DNA of 64,000 bases from DASQHW01 sp038209365 (GTDB taxonomy: Bacteria > Actinomycetota > Acidimicrobiia > IMCC26256 > PALSA-610), in the NCBI GenBank assembly GCA_038209365.1, contig JBBQXS010000006.1, positions 1 through 64,000 of the forward strand. Direction: 5' to 3'. Positions 7,092 through 16,600 of the stretch are shown here, piece after piece. A program made the translations under genes and the position numbers. The number at the start of each line of letters is the position of its first letter. Position 1 is the stretch's first letter. The notes under the pieces were generated by a model that saw only the letters and a program-made list of their open reading frames with translations, searched no databases and was not told the DNA's origin.

Positions 7092-7172
7092 CTACACGAT
7101 CTTCGAAGGCACGAGCGAGATCCAGCGGCTCGTGATCGCACGAAGCATCTCCGGCCTGCAAATTCCGTAGAT
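7092..7172 (+). pseudogene. 3' fragment of acyl-CoA dehydrogenase (copy 3, identical to copy 1)
   Basis: All 81 bp are identical to 3334-3414, including the stop codon and the next 2 bp. The rest of the gene is absent. Perfect identity contrasts with the silent-site divergence of copy 2. This suggests either a recent duplication or that copies 1 and 3 are the two outer ends of one event. Confidence 0.85.
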
Positions 7173-7209
7173 GCGCGTGGGGCCTCCGTAACCGCTGCGA
7201 GACGGCGCG

Positions 7210-7890
7210 TCATTCCTGCGCGAGGACGCGACCCGCTTCCGTGCGCATGAATTCGACGGCTGTCCGTGGGTCCATCGCTGCGCCGCGCAGGGCGTCAAAG
7301 CGATCGGCTCCGAGGGCGTCGATGAGGCGAACCTGGGTCTCCATCACCATGGTGGTCACGAAATCAGGAGCGACCGGCGGCGCGCCGGCGCCCCAGAGCA
7401 CCGCGGCGGGTTCGGGATATCCGAGCCGTATCAACCCCTCCCTGCCCAAGCTCGAAGCCGAGCATCGCGACCGCACCGAGTTGCAAGTGCTCGTCGGCGG
7501 CGTCGACGACCGCGGCCAACGCGGTCAACCATTCGCCGCGTTCGATCGCGTCTCCGGCGATCATGACCTTCACCATCGCGAGGTTTGTGCGGTCGCCGAT
7601 CCGGCGCAACACATCGCTGGCTTCGTTCAGCGCCGCGTTCCGCTCGTCTGAGTCGAACGGAAGGGTGGCTCCCAGCGCTGTCAACGCGAGGCCGCGCGCG
7701 GCTTCGATCCTTTCGTCGCTCGCGAGCCGTATTGCCTCCTGGAAATCGCCGAGACCCGAGTGGGCATTTGCGGCCTCGCGGGTGGAACCGAGCAGGATCA
7801 GCGCGTGCATCAGCTGGTAGCGGTCATCGACGCTCCTCGCTCGCCCGACCCATACCTCGGCGCGGTGTCCCGCCAGATCGAGGTCGCCGC
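7210..7890 (-). pseudogene. frameshifted C-terminal remnant of a TPR/ATPase-type transcriptional regulator
   Basis: Minus-strand frames give a helical-repeat segment (GHRAEVWVGRARSVDDRYQ, later STREAANAHSGLGDFQEAIR) and, in another frame, the tail LIDALGADRFDALRGAA and TEAGRVLAQE. This tail type ends many large LuxR/BTAD/cyclase-coupled ATPase regulators in actinobacteria. The two frames join by one single-base shift in a G-rich tract at about 7432-7448. The N-terminal ATPase is absent; homology stops near 7890 just before the AlkB-like gene. The frameshift could be a sequencing error, but the missing 5' half argues for a genuine remnant. Confidence 0.65.
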
Positions 7891-7933
7891 CCGAACAACC
7901 AGCCGGAGCAGTAGCCGTGCGGCTCGCGCGCCC

Positions 7934-9028
7934 TTAGACGAATCCCTGCGCGCGGAGCCGTTCGCGCCGCGCGCACACGTCGGCGACGCGCGGGTTCATT
8001 ACCTTGAACCACAGGGGCGGGATCAGCGAGAGCATGAGGGTCGTGATGTAGCCGTACGGCAAGAGCGGACTTCCTTCGATGATTTTGAGGTCCGTGTAGC
8101 TGCGGAACGGATCGAGGTGGTGGTGCGCATGACGACCGATGCTCCAAAACGCCAGGTTCGTCGCGCGTTGGTCGGAGCTCCAGATGTTCATGTAGCTGTA
8201 CGGCTCGGGCCGGCCGTCGGCGTCGGGCCACCGGATGAGCCCGTAGTGCGTGTTGTACGTACCGAGCAGGAACAGCGACACGGTGAGATACGCCTGCAGC
8301 AAGAAGAACAGCAACGCCCATCCGCCGAAGAACACCGCGACGAGCGCCGCGAGCAGGACCGGCGGAAGGTATATGCCGGCGAGGACGCGCGCCGCAATGA
8401 GATTCTTTCCGCGCGCCCGCAAAACGTTGGCTGCCAGCTTTCCCGCCTGCCGGTAGTTGTCGCTCACCGCACGGAAGAAATATCCGTAGAACGACTGCCC
8501 GAGCTTGGCGGCCGAGGAATCGTTCTCCGTACAAAAGGACTCCGCGCGATGGTGCACGAACAGGTGCTGGTATTCGTGCACCATCCAGAAAGAGACCGCG
8601 GCGGCCGCCCGACCCATCCACCGGTCGAGTCGCGTACTTCCGTGGAGCAGTTCGTGGGCAACGATGAGCACGTTCGACCCTGACATCGCGACCGGAAGCG
8701 CGAACAGGACCCACGGGAGCACCGCGTCGTCGCGCCGGAACTGCCAGATGCCCAACGCGACCGCAGCGAGATGCAACAGCACGTAGGCGTAGAGGGCGAC
8801 GTTTTCCAAGGGCAAGCGCGCGTCGGGTTCGGCGACGTTCGCGCGTACCGTGTTCCACGGGACCGCCGGTTCGTGACCTGCGAAGCTGTCGAAGGCCTGC
8901 ATGAGCACGAGCCAGCCGACGGTGATCGCGAGGAACACCCACGGCGCCTGGAACAGATAGCCGCCGATGGCGATTATCGGAAACGCGAAGCCGAGGAGAT
9001 ATCCAGGATGGGCCGACTTCATGAGCAC
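7934..9028 (-). CDS. AlkB-like membrane diiron monooxygenase / fatty acid desaturase family
   Basis: A 364-residue polytopic membrane protein with the histidine clusters of non-haem diiron alkane hydroxylases and desaturases: HELLH (about 125-129), HEYQHLFVHH (151-160), NTHYGL and near the C-terminus GRHAHHH. The spacing and the NTHYGL/RHxHHH boxes favour the alkane 1-monooxygenase branch over desaturases, although canonical AlkB reads NYxEHYGL and LQRHSDHH. Several hydrophobic segments (for example LLGFAFPIIAIGGYLF and VLPWVLFALPVAM) flank the boxes. Terminal hydroxylation of an alkyl chain with rubredoxin as electron donor is the likely reaction, but no rubredoxin gene is next to it. It lies near an acyl-CoA ligase and dehydrogenase, consistent with hydrocarbon or lipid use. 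Confidence 0.85.
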   Translation of the reverse strand: MLMKSAHPGYLLGFAFPIIAIGGYLFQAPWVFLAITVGWLVLMQAFDSFAGHEPAVPWNTVRANVAEPDARLPLENVALYAYVLLHLAAVALGIWQFRRDDAVLPWVLFALPVAMSGSNVLIVAHELLHGSTRLDRWMGRAAAAVSFWMVHEYQHLFVHHRAESFCTENDSSAAKLGQSFYGYFFRAVSDNYRQAGKLAANVLRARGKNLIAARVLAGIYLPPVLLAALVAVFFGGWALLFFLLQAYLTVSLFLLGTYNTHYGLIRWPDADGRPEPYSYMNIWSSDQRATNLAFWSIGRHAHHHLDPFRSYTDLKIIEGSPLLPYGYITTLMLSLIPPLWFKVMNPRVADVCARRERLRAQGFV

Positions 9029-9186
9029 CGTCCCCGCATACGCACCGGACGCGCGGGAGCGTAGTTCTGTCAGTGAACATCGCCAAGTGCGTCATGTTGA
9101 GACCCTGGCTGACGAGGAGATCGCTTCCGATCAATGGGGCGGGTGTGCACCACGATGTCGCGACGATGGCGCGACCCCCCGTCCGC

Positions 9187-10464
9187 CTACGGCTCGCGCT
9201 TCAAGCGGGTGAGCAATGAGCGGATCTCGGCGTCGGGTTCGAGACCGAGCGCGGCCCGCCCGATGTATTCGAACGCTTCGTTGGGTGAGAGCGGTTGCAT
9301 GAACGGCCCGGCCCGCACGTCGCGATACAGCCGCGAGAGCACGCTGCTCGACAGGTAACCCGCACCGCCACTCAAGGCCAGGGCGCGATCGACGACGTCC
9401 GCCGCCGCTCGATTCACGATGAGCTTCGTGCACTGCCACTGGTGCATGAGGTCGCGGATGTCATCACGCGTGAGCTCGCTGTCCGGACGCGCGATGTGCT
9501 CGTCGATCATCTGGCCGGTGCGGCTCAGCGCGGCCCGCGCCGCGGTGAGCGAGACGTCGATCTCGGCGATCTGGAACTGCGTCGCCGGCCGTTCGGCAAG
9601 GACGTGGTCGAACGGCGGCTTCCGCCGTGTCGTCACGAGATCGACGATGTGCTGCCGCGCGGCCTCGGCGATACCGAGGAATGCCCCGACGAGCGCGTAG
9701 TTGGTGACGGCGATCCCCAGCCATCCGTCGGTGCCGAACTCGCCGATGGGCGCGCCGGGGAACACCATCGCCGCGGGCACGAAGCAGTCGTTGAACACGA
9801 CGTCGTGACTCCCCGAGCCGCGCATACCCATCGCATCCCAGTTGCCGCGCACGTGCATGCCCTTGGCGCCTCGCAACACGATGGCCATGCCCGAGCGCCA
9901 CCAACGTTCGCTGTCAGGGATCTTCAGGAACACGGTCACGGAGTCGGCGATGTCCGAGTTCGTGGCGAAGATCTTGTGGCCATTGATGACATAGCCACCG
10001 TCGACCGGCGTGGCGGTGGTCTGCGGGAACGCGAACGCGCTTCCCGACTCCGTGCCGGCACCCGAGACGAGCACCTGTGACCGGCCAAGGACCGGCAGGA
10101 ACTGGCCGAGACCCTCCGACGCCGCGGTGTCGCCGTTGGCGATGCCCTGCAGCCAGTTGCGCGTCACGACCCATACCGAACCGATGTGCATGTTGGCGGC
10201 GATGGCCGTCGAACCGCAGCCCCGCGCCAACCGGGATATCGCAACCGTGATGTCGTGCGCCGATTCGACCCCGAGACCGCCGAACTGCTTGGGCGCCGCC
10301 GCGGCCAGCAGACCGCTCTCCTTCATGAGATCGAAGTTCTCCGCCACGAACGTGTTCTCGCGGTCGTGCTCGGCGGCCCGTGTGGCGAAGTCGGCCGCGT
10401 GCTCCTCGGCCAGTTCGACCATCCGTTGCCCTGGTTCCGTGCAGGCCCGCAACTCGAACTGCAT
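9187..10464 (-). CDS. acyl-CoA dehydrogenase family flavoprotein (DszC/HpaB-like monooxygenase type)
   Basis: A 425-residue protein of the acyl-CoA dehydrogenase fold. It starts with a helical domain (ENTFVAENFDLMKESGLL, APKQFGGLGVE), followed by the beta-domain GYVINGHKIFATNSD and SGMAIVLRGAKGMHV, and a C-domain ending ALALSGGAGYLSSS and LSRLYRDVRAGPFMQPLSPN. The pattern FGGLGVE, the NGHKIFAT box and the RDVRAG tail resemble flavin-dependent monooxygenases of the DszC/hydroxyphenylacetate group rather than classical acyl-CoA dehydrogenases. The catalytic Glu of the EGTxxIQ motif is replaced by the SPNEA region. Electrons would come from a flavin reductase not seen here. It is divergent from the ligase operon at 10689. 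Confidence 0.82.
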   Translation of the reverse strand: MQFELRACTEPGQRMVELAEEHAADFATRAAEHDRENTFVAENFDLMKESGLLAAAAPKQFGGLGVESAHDITVAISRLARGCGSTAIAANMHIGSVWVVTRNWLQGIANGDTAASEGLGQFLPVLGRSQVLVSGAGTESGSAFAFPQTTATPVDGGYVINGHKIFATNSDIADSVTVFLKIPDSERWWRSGMAIVLRGAKGMHVRGNWDAMGMRGSGSHDVVFNDCFVPAAMVFPGAPIGEFGTDGWLGIAVTNYALVGAFLGIAEAARQHIVDLVTTRRKPPFDHVLAERPATQFQIAEIDVSLTAARAALSRTGQMIDEHIARPDSELTRDDIRDLMHQWQCTKLIVNRAAADVVDRALALSGGAGYLSSSVLSRLYRDVRAGPFMQPLSPNEAFEYIGRAALGLEPDAEIRSLLTRLKREP

Positions 10465-10571
10465 GCCGCGTCCTCCAGTGCTCGATGCTGTGCCTCTTTA
10501 CTACGCACGGAGGTGTCGCGCCGAAGAACTTCAAGGCCTAGGACGTGGTGCGGGCCCCGGGTAGTGCCGAG

Positions 10572-10606
10572 GTGATGCGCGGGTGATGCGCGGCTTGTGC
10601 CATCGT
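10572..10606 (+). promoter_or_regulatory. SARP-type operator/promoter: two GTGATGCGC repeats
   Basis: GTGATGCGC at 10572-10580 and 10583-10591, then 8 bp, then CCATCGT (10600-10606). The layout is identical to 5175-5209, and both continue with TCTTCGG a few bases later. It precedes the ligase/CoA-transferase operon, with a start codon about 80 bp downstream. Confidence 0.6.
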
Positions 10607-10688
10607 GCTCTTCGGGACCGGTCGACTTGGACGCCGGGAAGTGAGTGACACGGTCCGGTTTCGAGATTCGTACGAAGGAGCCGGAACG

Positions 10689-12248
10689 ATGACGTTCACC
10701 AGTCCGCTGCCGTCGGTCAGTCTTCCTGCCTTGCCGCTGACGCCCTACACGCTGGAGCTTGCCGGCCGATTGGCCGGCAAGGCCGCCTTCATCGATGGGG
10801 CAACGGGCCGCACGATGACGTACGGCGAGTTCGAGGACGCGGTACGCCGGCAGGCGGGCGGTTGGTTGGAGAGTGGGCTCGCGAAGGGCGAGGTCGTCGC
10901 GGTGATGGCGCCGAATTGTCCCGAGTACGGTGTCACCTTCCACGCCGTTGCGCTGGCGGGTGGTGTGCTCACCACCGTCAACCCGACCTATACGTCGGGT
11001 GAAGTCCACCACCAACTCGTCGACTCCGGCGCGACGCGTCTCGTGACGATCCCCGCATTCCTCGACACGGCAACTGCTGCGATCGCGGACTCGGCAGTCA
11101 AAGAGGTGTACGTGATCGGTGAGGCCGATGGCTACGCGTCGATCGCCTCGCTGCACAGCGCCGCACCGCTCGCGGAACAGGTGCCCGTCGATCTCGACGA
11201 CGTCGTCGTGCTGCCGTACTCCTCGGGGACGACCGGCCTGGCGAAGGGCGTCATGCTCACGCACCGCAACCTCGTCGCGAACATCGAGCAGACACTCGGC
11301 ACGGTCGCGATGCGGGAGGACGACGCCTTCGTCGCAGTGCTGCCGTTCTTCCACATCTACGGCATGCAGGTGCTCATGAACACGGGGCTGCGGGCCGGCG
11401 CCACGATCGTCACGATGGCGCGCTTCGATCTCGAGCAGTTCTTGGCATTGCACGGGGAGTACGGCCTGACGCGAGCGTTCGTCGCGCCGCCGATGGTCGT
11501 CGCGCTGGCCAAGCATCCGGTCGTCGACAACTACGACCTTTCTGCGCTTCGGTGGATTCTCTCCGGCGCGGCGCCGTTGTCGAGCGAGCTCGCCATCGAG
11601 TGCGGCGAGCGGCTCGGATGCGAGGTCGTGCAGGGCTACGGCATGACCGAACTGTCGCCGGTGAGCCACGCCACGCCGTCTGGCATGTTCAAGCCCGGGT
11701 CGGTCGGCGTGACCGTTCCGAACACCGAGGTGAACATCGTCGATCCCGCAACGCAGTCGCTGCTGGGCGTCGATGAAGACGGAGAGGTGTGGGTACGCGG
11801 CCCGCAGGTGATGAAGGGCTACTGGAACAACGAGTCCGCGACCAAGAACACGATCGATGACGACGGCTGGCTCCACACCGGTGACATCGGCCACATCGAC
11901 GCCGACGGGCACCTGTTCATCGTCGACCGGCTCAAGGAGCTCATCAAGTACAAGGGCTTCCAGGTCGCGCCCGCCGAGCTCGAGGCAATGCTGCTCACGC
12001 ACCCCCGGATCGCGGATGCCGCGGTGATCGGGCTGCCGGACGAGGAGGCGGGGGAGATTCCCGCGGCCTACGTCGTGCTCAAGCAGGGACAGGACGCCAC
12101 GGCCGCCGACATCCAAGGCTTCGTCGCGGAGAGGATCGCGAGCTACAAGCAGGTCCGGAAGCTCACCTTCGTCGACGCGATCCCGAAGTCGGCTTCGGGC
12201 AAGATCCTGCGTCGGGTCCTGCGCAACCAAGCCACGCAAGAGGGCTGA
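10689..12248 (+). CDS. acyl-CoA ligase (4-coumarate/fatty acid-CoA ligase type, ANL superfamily)
   Basis: A 519-residue AMP-forming ligase activating a carboxylic acid to its CoA ester. Conserved motifs are visible in order: YSSGTTGLAKGVMLTH (A3 phosphate loop), GYGMTE, the hinge segment GWLHTGDIGHIDADGHLFI, DRLKELIKYKGFQV and the C-terminal catalytic lysine in PKSASGKILRR. Length and motif style match plant-type 4-coumarate ligases and the broad actinobacterial aryl/fatty acid ligases. The chosen ATG at 10689 has an AAGGAG site 7 nt upstream and a family-like N-terminus. An in-frame GTG 28 codons earlier would begin inside the leader. It is followed by a CoA-transferase 23 nt later. Confidence 0.93.
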   Translation: MTFTSPLPSVSLPALPLTPYTLELAGRLAGKAAFIDGATGRTMTYGEFEDAVRRQAGGWLESGLAKGEVVAVMAPNCPEYGVTFHAVALAGGVLTTVNPTYTSGEVHHQLVDSGATRLVTIPAFLDTATAAIADSAVKEVYVIGEADGYASIASLHSAAPLAEQVPVDLDDVVVLPYSSGTTGLAKGVMLTHRNLVANIEQTLGTVAMREDDAFVAVLPFFHIYGMQVLMNTGLRAGATIVTMARFDLEQFLALHGEYGLTRAFVAPPMVVALAKHPVVDNYDLSALRWILSGAAPLSSELAIECGERLGCEVVQGYGMTELSPVSHATPSGMFKPGSVGVTVPNTEVNIVDPATQSLLGVDEDGEVWVRGPQVMKGYWNNESATKNTIDDDGWLHTGDIGHIDADGHLFIVDRLKELIKYKGFQVAPAELEAMLLTHPRIADAAVIGLPDEEAGEIPAAYVVLKQGQDATAADIQGFVAERIASYKQVRKLTFVDAIPKSASGKILRRVLRNQATQEG

Positions 12249-12271
12249 GAACGAGCGGGAGGAATCAGGCC

Positions 12272-13597
12272 ATGACGCGAAGCACGGCAGCGAAGACGAT
12301 TTCGGCTCGCGAGGCGGCCGCACTTGTGCGCTCGGGCGACTGGCTCGACTACGGGGCGGTGCTCGCCCAGCCCGATGTGTTCGACCAGGCTCTGGCGGAA
12401 CGAGCCAGTGAGCTTTGCAACGTGAGTATTCGCGGCTGCTTGAGCGTGCGACCACGCGCGGTCGTCGAGGCCGACCCCGGCCGCGAGCACTTCAACTATC
12501 TCAACTGGCACTTCGGCGCCTACGACCGCAAGCACGGCGACGCGGGACTGCAGAGCTACATCCCGTGCAACCTCGGTGAGATCAGTGACTACTACCGCCG
12601 ATTCATCGATCCACCGGACATGATGGTGATCAAGACCTGCCCGATGGACGCCGACGGGTACTTCAACTTCAGTGCCACGAACTTGTGGTCTCGGGCGATC
12701 GCGTCTCGGGCCAAGGTCGTCATCGTCGAGGTGAACCGCGCGCTCCCGTATGTGCACGGCATCGACAACGGTCTACATGTGAGCGAGGTCGACTACGTCA
12801 TCGAGGGCGACGACCAGCCAACCCCGGAGTTGCCGAACCTGGCACCGACTGACGCCGACCGTGCCGTAGCGAGACTGATCGCAAGCGAGATCGACGACGG
12901 CGCGTGCCTGCAGATCGGTATTGGGGCGATGCCGAATGCCGTGTGCTCGTTGCTGTTGGAGAGCGGCGTGCGCAATCTCGGTGTCCATACCGAGATGCTC
13001 ACCGACGGGATCATCGATCTCTACAACGCCGGTGTGGTGACCGGCGCGGCGAAGACGTTGCATGCCGGCAAGGTCGTGTGCAGCTTCGGTCTGGGTTCGC
13101 GGAAGCTGTACGAAGCGATCGACCGCAACCCCGACATTTCCTGCCAACCCGTCGAGCTCACGAACCTGCCGCACGTGATCATGCAGAACGACCGCCTCAC
13201 GGCGATCAACAACACGACCCAGATGGATCTCCAAGGCCAGGCCGCGAGCGAGTCCAGCGGTCACCGTCACATCAGTGGCACCGGTGGCCAGCTGCAGTTC
13301 GTCCGTGGTGCCTACGCGTCGAACGGCGGGAAGTCCTTCATTTGCATGTCGTCGACCTACGAACGCACGGGTGTGCGGAAGAGCCGAATCGTGTTGAGCT
13401 TGACCCCGGGAAATATCGCCACAGATCCGCGCAGCGACATGATGTACGTCGTGACCGAGTTCGGCATGGTCAACCTCAAGGGGAAATCCGTCCCGGAGCG
13501 GGCGAAAGCGATGATCTCGATCGCGCATCCGGACTTTCGCGACGACCTGGAACGTGAAGCTCGCGACAACGGGCTGATTCCCAAGGCCCTGCGATGA
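12272..13597 (+). CDS. acetyl-CoA hydrolase / CoA-transferase family protein
   Basis: A 441-residue protein of the acetyl-CoA hydrolase/4-hydroxybutyrate or butyryl-CoA:acetate CoA-transferase family, with two halves typical of family I CoA-transferases. The C-terminal half carries the box LQIGIGAMPNAV, then GVHTEMLTDGIIDL (its Glu is the probable nucleophile that forms the gamma-glutamyl-CoA thioester), and GGQLQFVRGAYASNGGKSF with TPGNIAT near the end. It would exchange CoA between an acyl-CoA and a free acid. Only 23 nt separate it from the ligase gene, so the two should be co-expressed from the double-repeat promoter. Confidence 0.9.
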   Translation: MTRSTAAKTISAREAAALVRSGDWLDYGAVLAQPDVFDQALAERASELCNVSIRGCLSVRPRAVVEADPGREHFNYLNWHFGAYDRKHGDAGLQSYIPCNLGEISDYYRRFIDPPDMMVIKTCPMDADGYFNFSATNLWSRAIASRAKVVIVEVNRALPYVHGIDNGLHVSEVDYVIEGDDQPTPELPNLAPTDADRAVARLIASEIDDGACLQIGIGAMPNAVCSLLLESGVRNLGVHTEMLTDGIIDLYNAGVVTGAAKTLHAGKVVCSFGLGSRKLYEAIDRNPDISCQPVELTNLPHVIMQNDRLTAINNTTQMDLQGQAASESSGHRHISGTGGQLQFVRGAYASNGGKSFICMSSTYERTGVRKSRIVLSLTPGNIATDPRSDMMYVVTEFGMVNLKGKSVPERAKAMISIAHPDFRDDLEREARDNGLIPKALR

Positions 13598-13633
13598 GGC
13601 ACGACGGCGTGCGCCTCGACACCCTCTTGGTCC

Positions 13634-16600
13634 TCACCGAGCGTTGACCCCGGCGAGTGCGTCGATCTGCGATGCCCAACTCCGAAAGCCGCAAGCCCGG
13701 CATAGTTCCGACGCTTCGCCGAGCCACGCTTCGCTTTCGGGGTCGAGCCTGCCGAAGTGCCGAAACCGACTTTGCGCGAGCGCGAACAGCGTGGTGGCGC
13801 GGTGGTACTCCCATCCGAAGGCGATCGCTATGTCGAGGGCGGTGAGCAAGTACTGCTCCGCGACCTCGTGCTGTCCGAGCAGTGACCCGAGCTTGCCGGC
13901 GTACGCGGCGACCGGCCCTTGGCTCGTGACCCCGTTGAACGCCACTTCGTCGGCGAACGGCTCGATGAGGGGGAGCAGTCGCGCCGCGGCCTCGGCGTCG
14001 CCGAGCTCGATCGCGAGCACCGCGTAGCCGATGACGGACGTCATCCACATGTTGTCGACCGAGATCTCGCTGAAGCGTGTCGACAGGCCTTCAGACAGGA
14101 TTTCCCGTGCGATGTCGTCGCGTCCGACCGCGGCGCTGGCGATGCCGTACGCGAGTTTGAACGGGACGACGCCGGGGCTGTCGCTCGCAGCCTGCTCGAC
14201 GAGGGGGAGCAGCTCGTCATGGCGGCCGGCGAATGTACCGATGACGAAGACCTGACCCGCGAAGAAGGTGAAGGCGTCGGTCTCGCCGATCTGCATGCCG
14301 AGCTCGAGGTTCGCCGTGGCGAGCGTCTCGGCCTCCTCGAGCCGGCCGGCCATCATCGCTTCGAACGCGTCGTAGAGTCCGGCCGTCCACCGCAACCGTG
14401 GTTCGGCCAGGCCGCGTACGGTCGCGCGGAGCTTGGCGAGGCTGCGTGCCGCGACCACGTGGTCAGCCGACTCGACTGCGATGTTGTAGGCGGAGAGGTA
14501 CGCGCTGAACTCGAGCCTCGGGTCGCCGATGGTCTCTGCGGCCCGAATCGCTTGCGCCGCGACGCGCGCTCGCAGCTCACGGCGTCCCGGCGCCCACAGC
14601 CCGTAGAGCACGGCCGGCGCGATCTGTGCGAGCAGCGTCGGGTCGCGGTACTCGGTCGCGAGATCGAGCGCCTCGTGCGCCGCCGCCAAACGCCGCGCGG
14701 CATCGGGCGTGTAGATCAGGCTCTGCGCCAGCAGCGCGCGGAGCCGCGCGAACGTCGCAGTATCGGCGGGGTCGGTGACCTCGAGCGCGGTCTCGACCAT
14801 CGCGAGGTACTCCGGTGCGCGGTTGTCGAGGAGCATGAAGCCACGGTCGCCTGCAAATACCGCGCGGACCAGTACCTCGTGCGCGCCGCTGCGCCGCGCG
14901 AGCCGAGCACCTTCTTCGAGCGTGTCGAAGGCCTGCGTGTCCCCCGCGCGGTGCTGCGCGTCTCCGAGTCGGACCAGCAGATCGGCGCGTTCGGGTTCAG
15001 GTCGATCGAGCGCGACCGCGATGTCCAGCGCGACGCGGTAGTGAAATGCCGCCTCGGTGGGGGCGAGGTGGTCGAGCGCGTGATCACCGGCGCGTATCGA
15101 CCATTGTCGAGCTTCGGCCGGCCACCCGGCGAGCGCGCAGTGACGCGCGAGCTGCACGACCACGGTCGGCGGCAACTCGTCGACGCTCTTCTCCAACGCG
15201 CGCGCCGCGAGCCCGTGCAGGTGAGCGCGTCGAGAGGAGCCAACGTCGGTGTACAACGCGTTCGCGACGAGCGCATGCACGAACTGCAGCGACCGGCGGA
15301 CAGAGCCGCCATCGATCAGCAATCCACCGCGCGCCGCCGCATCGAGCGTGTCGAGAACGACCGTTTCGGAAAGCCCGACCATGTCGACCAGCACGTCTTC
15401 ATAGAAGTCGACGCCGAGCACCGCCGCGGCGGTGAGTACCTCTGTCGCGTCGTCGCCCAAGGCGTGGACGCGCCTCCAAACCACGTCGCGCAGGCTCGCC
15501 GGTACGGCGTCCAGGTCGCGGTCGCCGTCGCGATCGAAACCGGTCTCGGTCCAGTGCCGGATCAGTTGCGACGCATACAGCGGATTTCCGGCGGTCTGCA
15601 CACGCAATGCGTCGACGACCTGCGCGGGCTCGGGCCCGTCGGCGCTTGCGGTCGCCGACACCAGATCGTTCAGCTCACTTGCGTCGAGACCAACCAGTTG
15701 CATCCGGCGCGTCTCGCCGTGATCGAGGTCGGCCAGCGCAAGCCGCAAGGCGTCGGACGCATGCTCGCCCCGGTCGCGGCTGCTCAGGAGGAGCAATACC
15801 GACGCGCCGGCGAGCGCCCGCGCGAGGTGACGGAGCAGGAGTAGTGCCGTCGGCTCGGCCCACTGCAGATCGTCGAGCATCACCACCAACGGCCGCGCCA
15901 TAGCGATCCGGCGCAGCACATCCGAGGCCGCCTCGAACGTGAGGAACCGTTCGGTGCCGTCGTCGGACTCGGTCGGCGAAGGCGTCGTAGCGACCCGGGC
16001 CGAGAGCGACGGGCAGATGCGGAGCAGCTCACCGCCGTGATGCGCGACGTGTTCGGCCAGGATGCGCGCAGGGGCATGCTCCACGCACGCGGCAAGGACA
16101 CTTCGAAACGGCTGCAGTGACACGCCGGTTTCGTCGCAACGTCCGTACGCGACGGTCGCGCTCGACGACGACCCACTTCTTTGAGCGAAGGCGGAAAGCA
16201 ATGTCGTCTTGCCGATCCCGGCCTCCCCCTCGAGTACCACGCAGCGCAAGCCCGACGCCCGAACGAGCGCGAGCTCGCTCACGAGCGCTTCGAGCTCTTC
16301 GACGCGCCCGACGAACCGGACCTGGTGCGCGAGCATGCTCGGGAGCGGGATGTCGACCGCGTCGGTCGCATCGTCGGTCTCCCGCGCCGGACTCGCGGCG
16401 GGTGCGGACCCGATGCCATCCCAGCCCGTCGCGACCCGTCGCTCGATGCGGACGACGTCGGGAGACGGATCGGTGCCGAGCTCGTCGATCAGCAGCGATC
16501 GGTACTGCTGGAAGGCGCGTAGCGCGTCGGCCTGCCGACCCTCACTCGCAAGCGCCCGTATCAAGAGCCCGCGTGGACGGTCACGGTAGGGGTGGCGTGC

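Noticed and set aside
7432..7448. Programmed frameshift in the ATPase-regulator remnant
   Set aside because: The G-rich tract could slip, but the 5' half of the gene is missing, so decay or sequencing error is simpler.
10323..12455. 710-codon minus-strand frame opposite the acyl-CoA ligase
   Set aside because: Shadow frame of the ligase gene with basic low-complexity sequence. The sense strand has all ANL motifs and a ribosome site.
16037..16045. Single GTGATGCGC inside the BTAD regulator gene
   Set aside because: Only one 9-mer, no second repeat 11 bp away and no CATCGT element; it lies in coding sequence.
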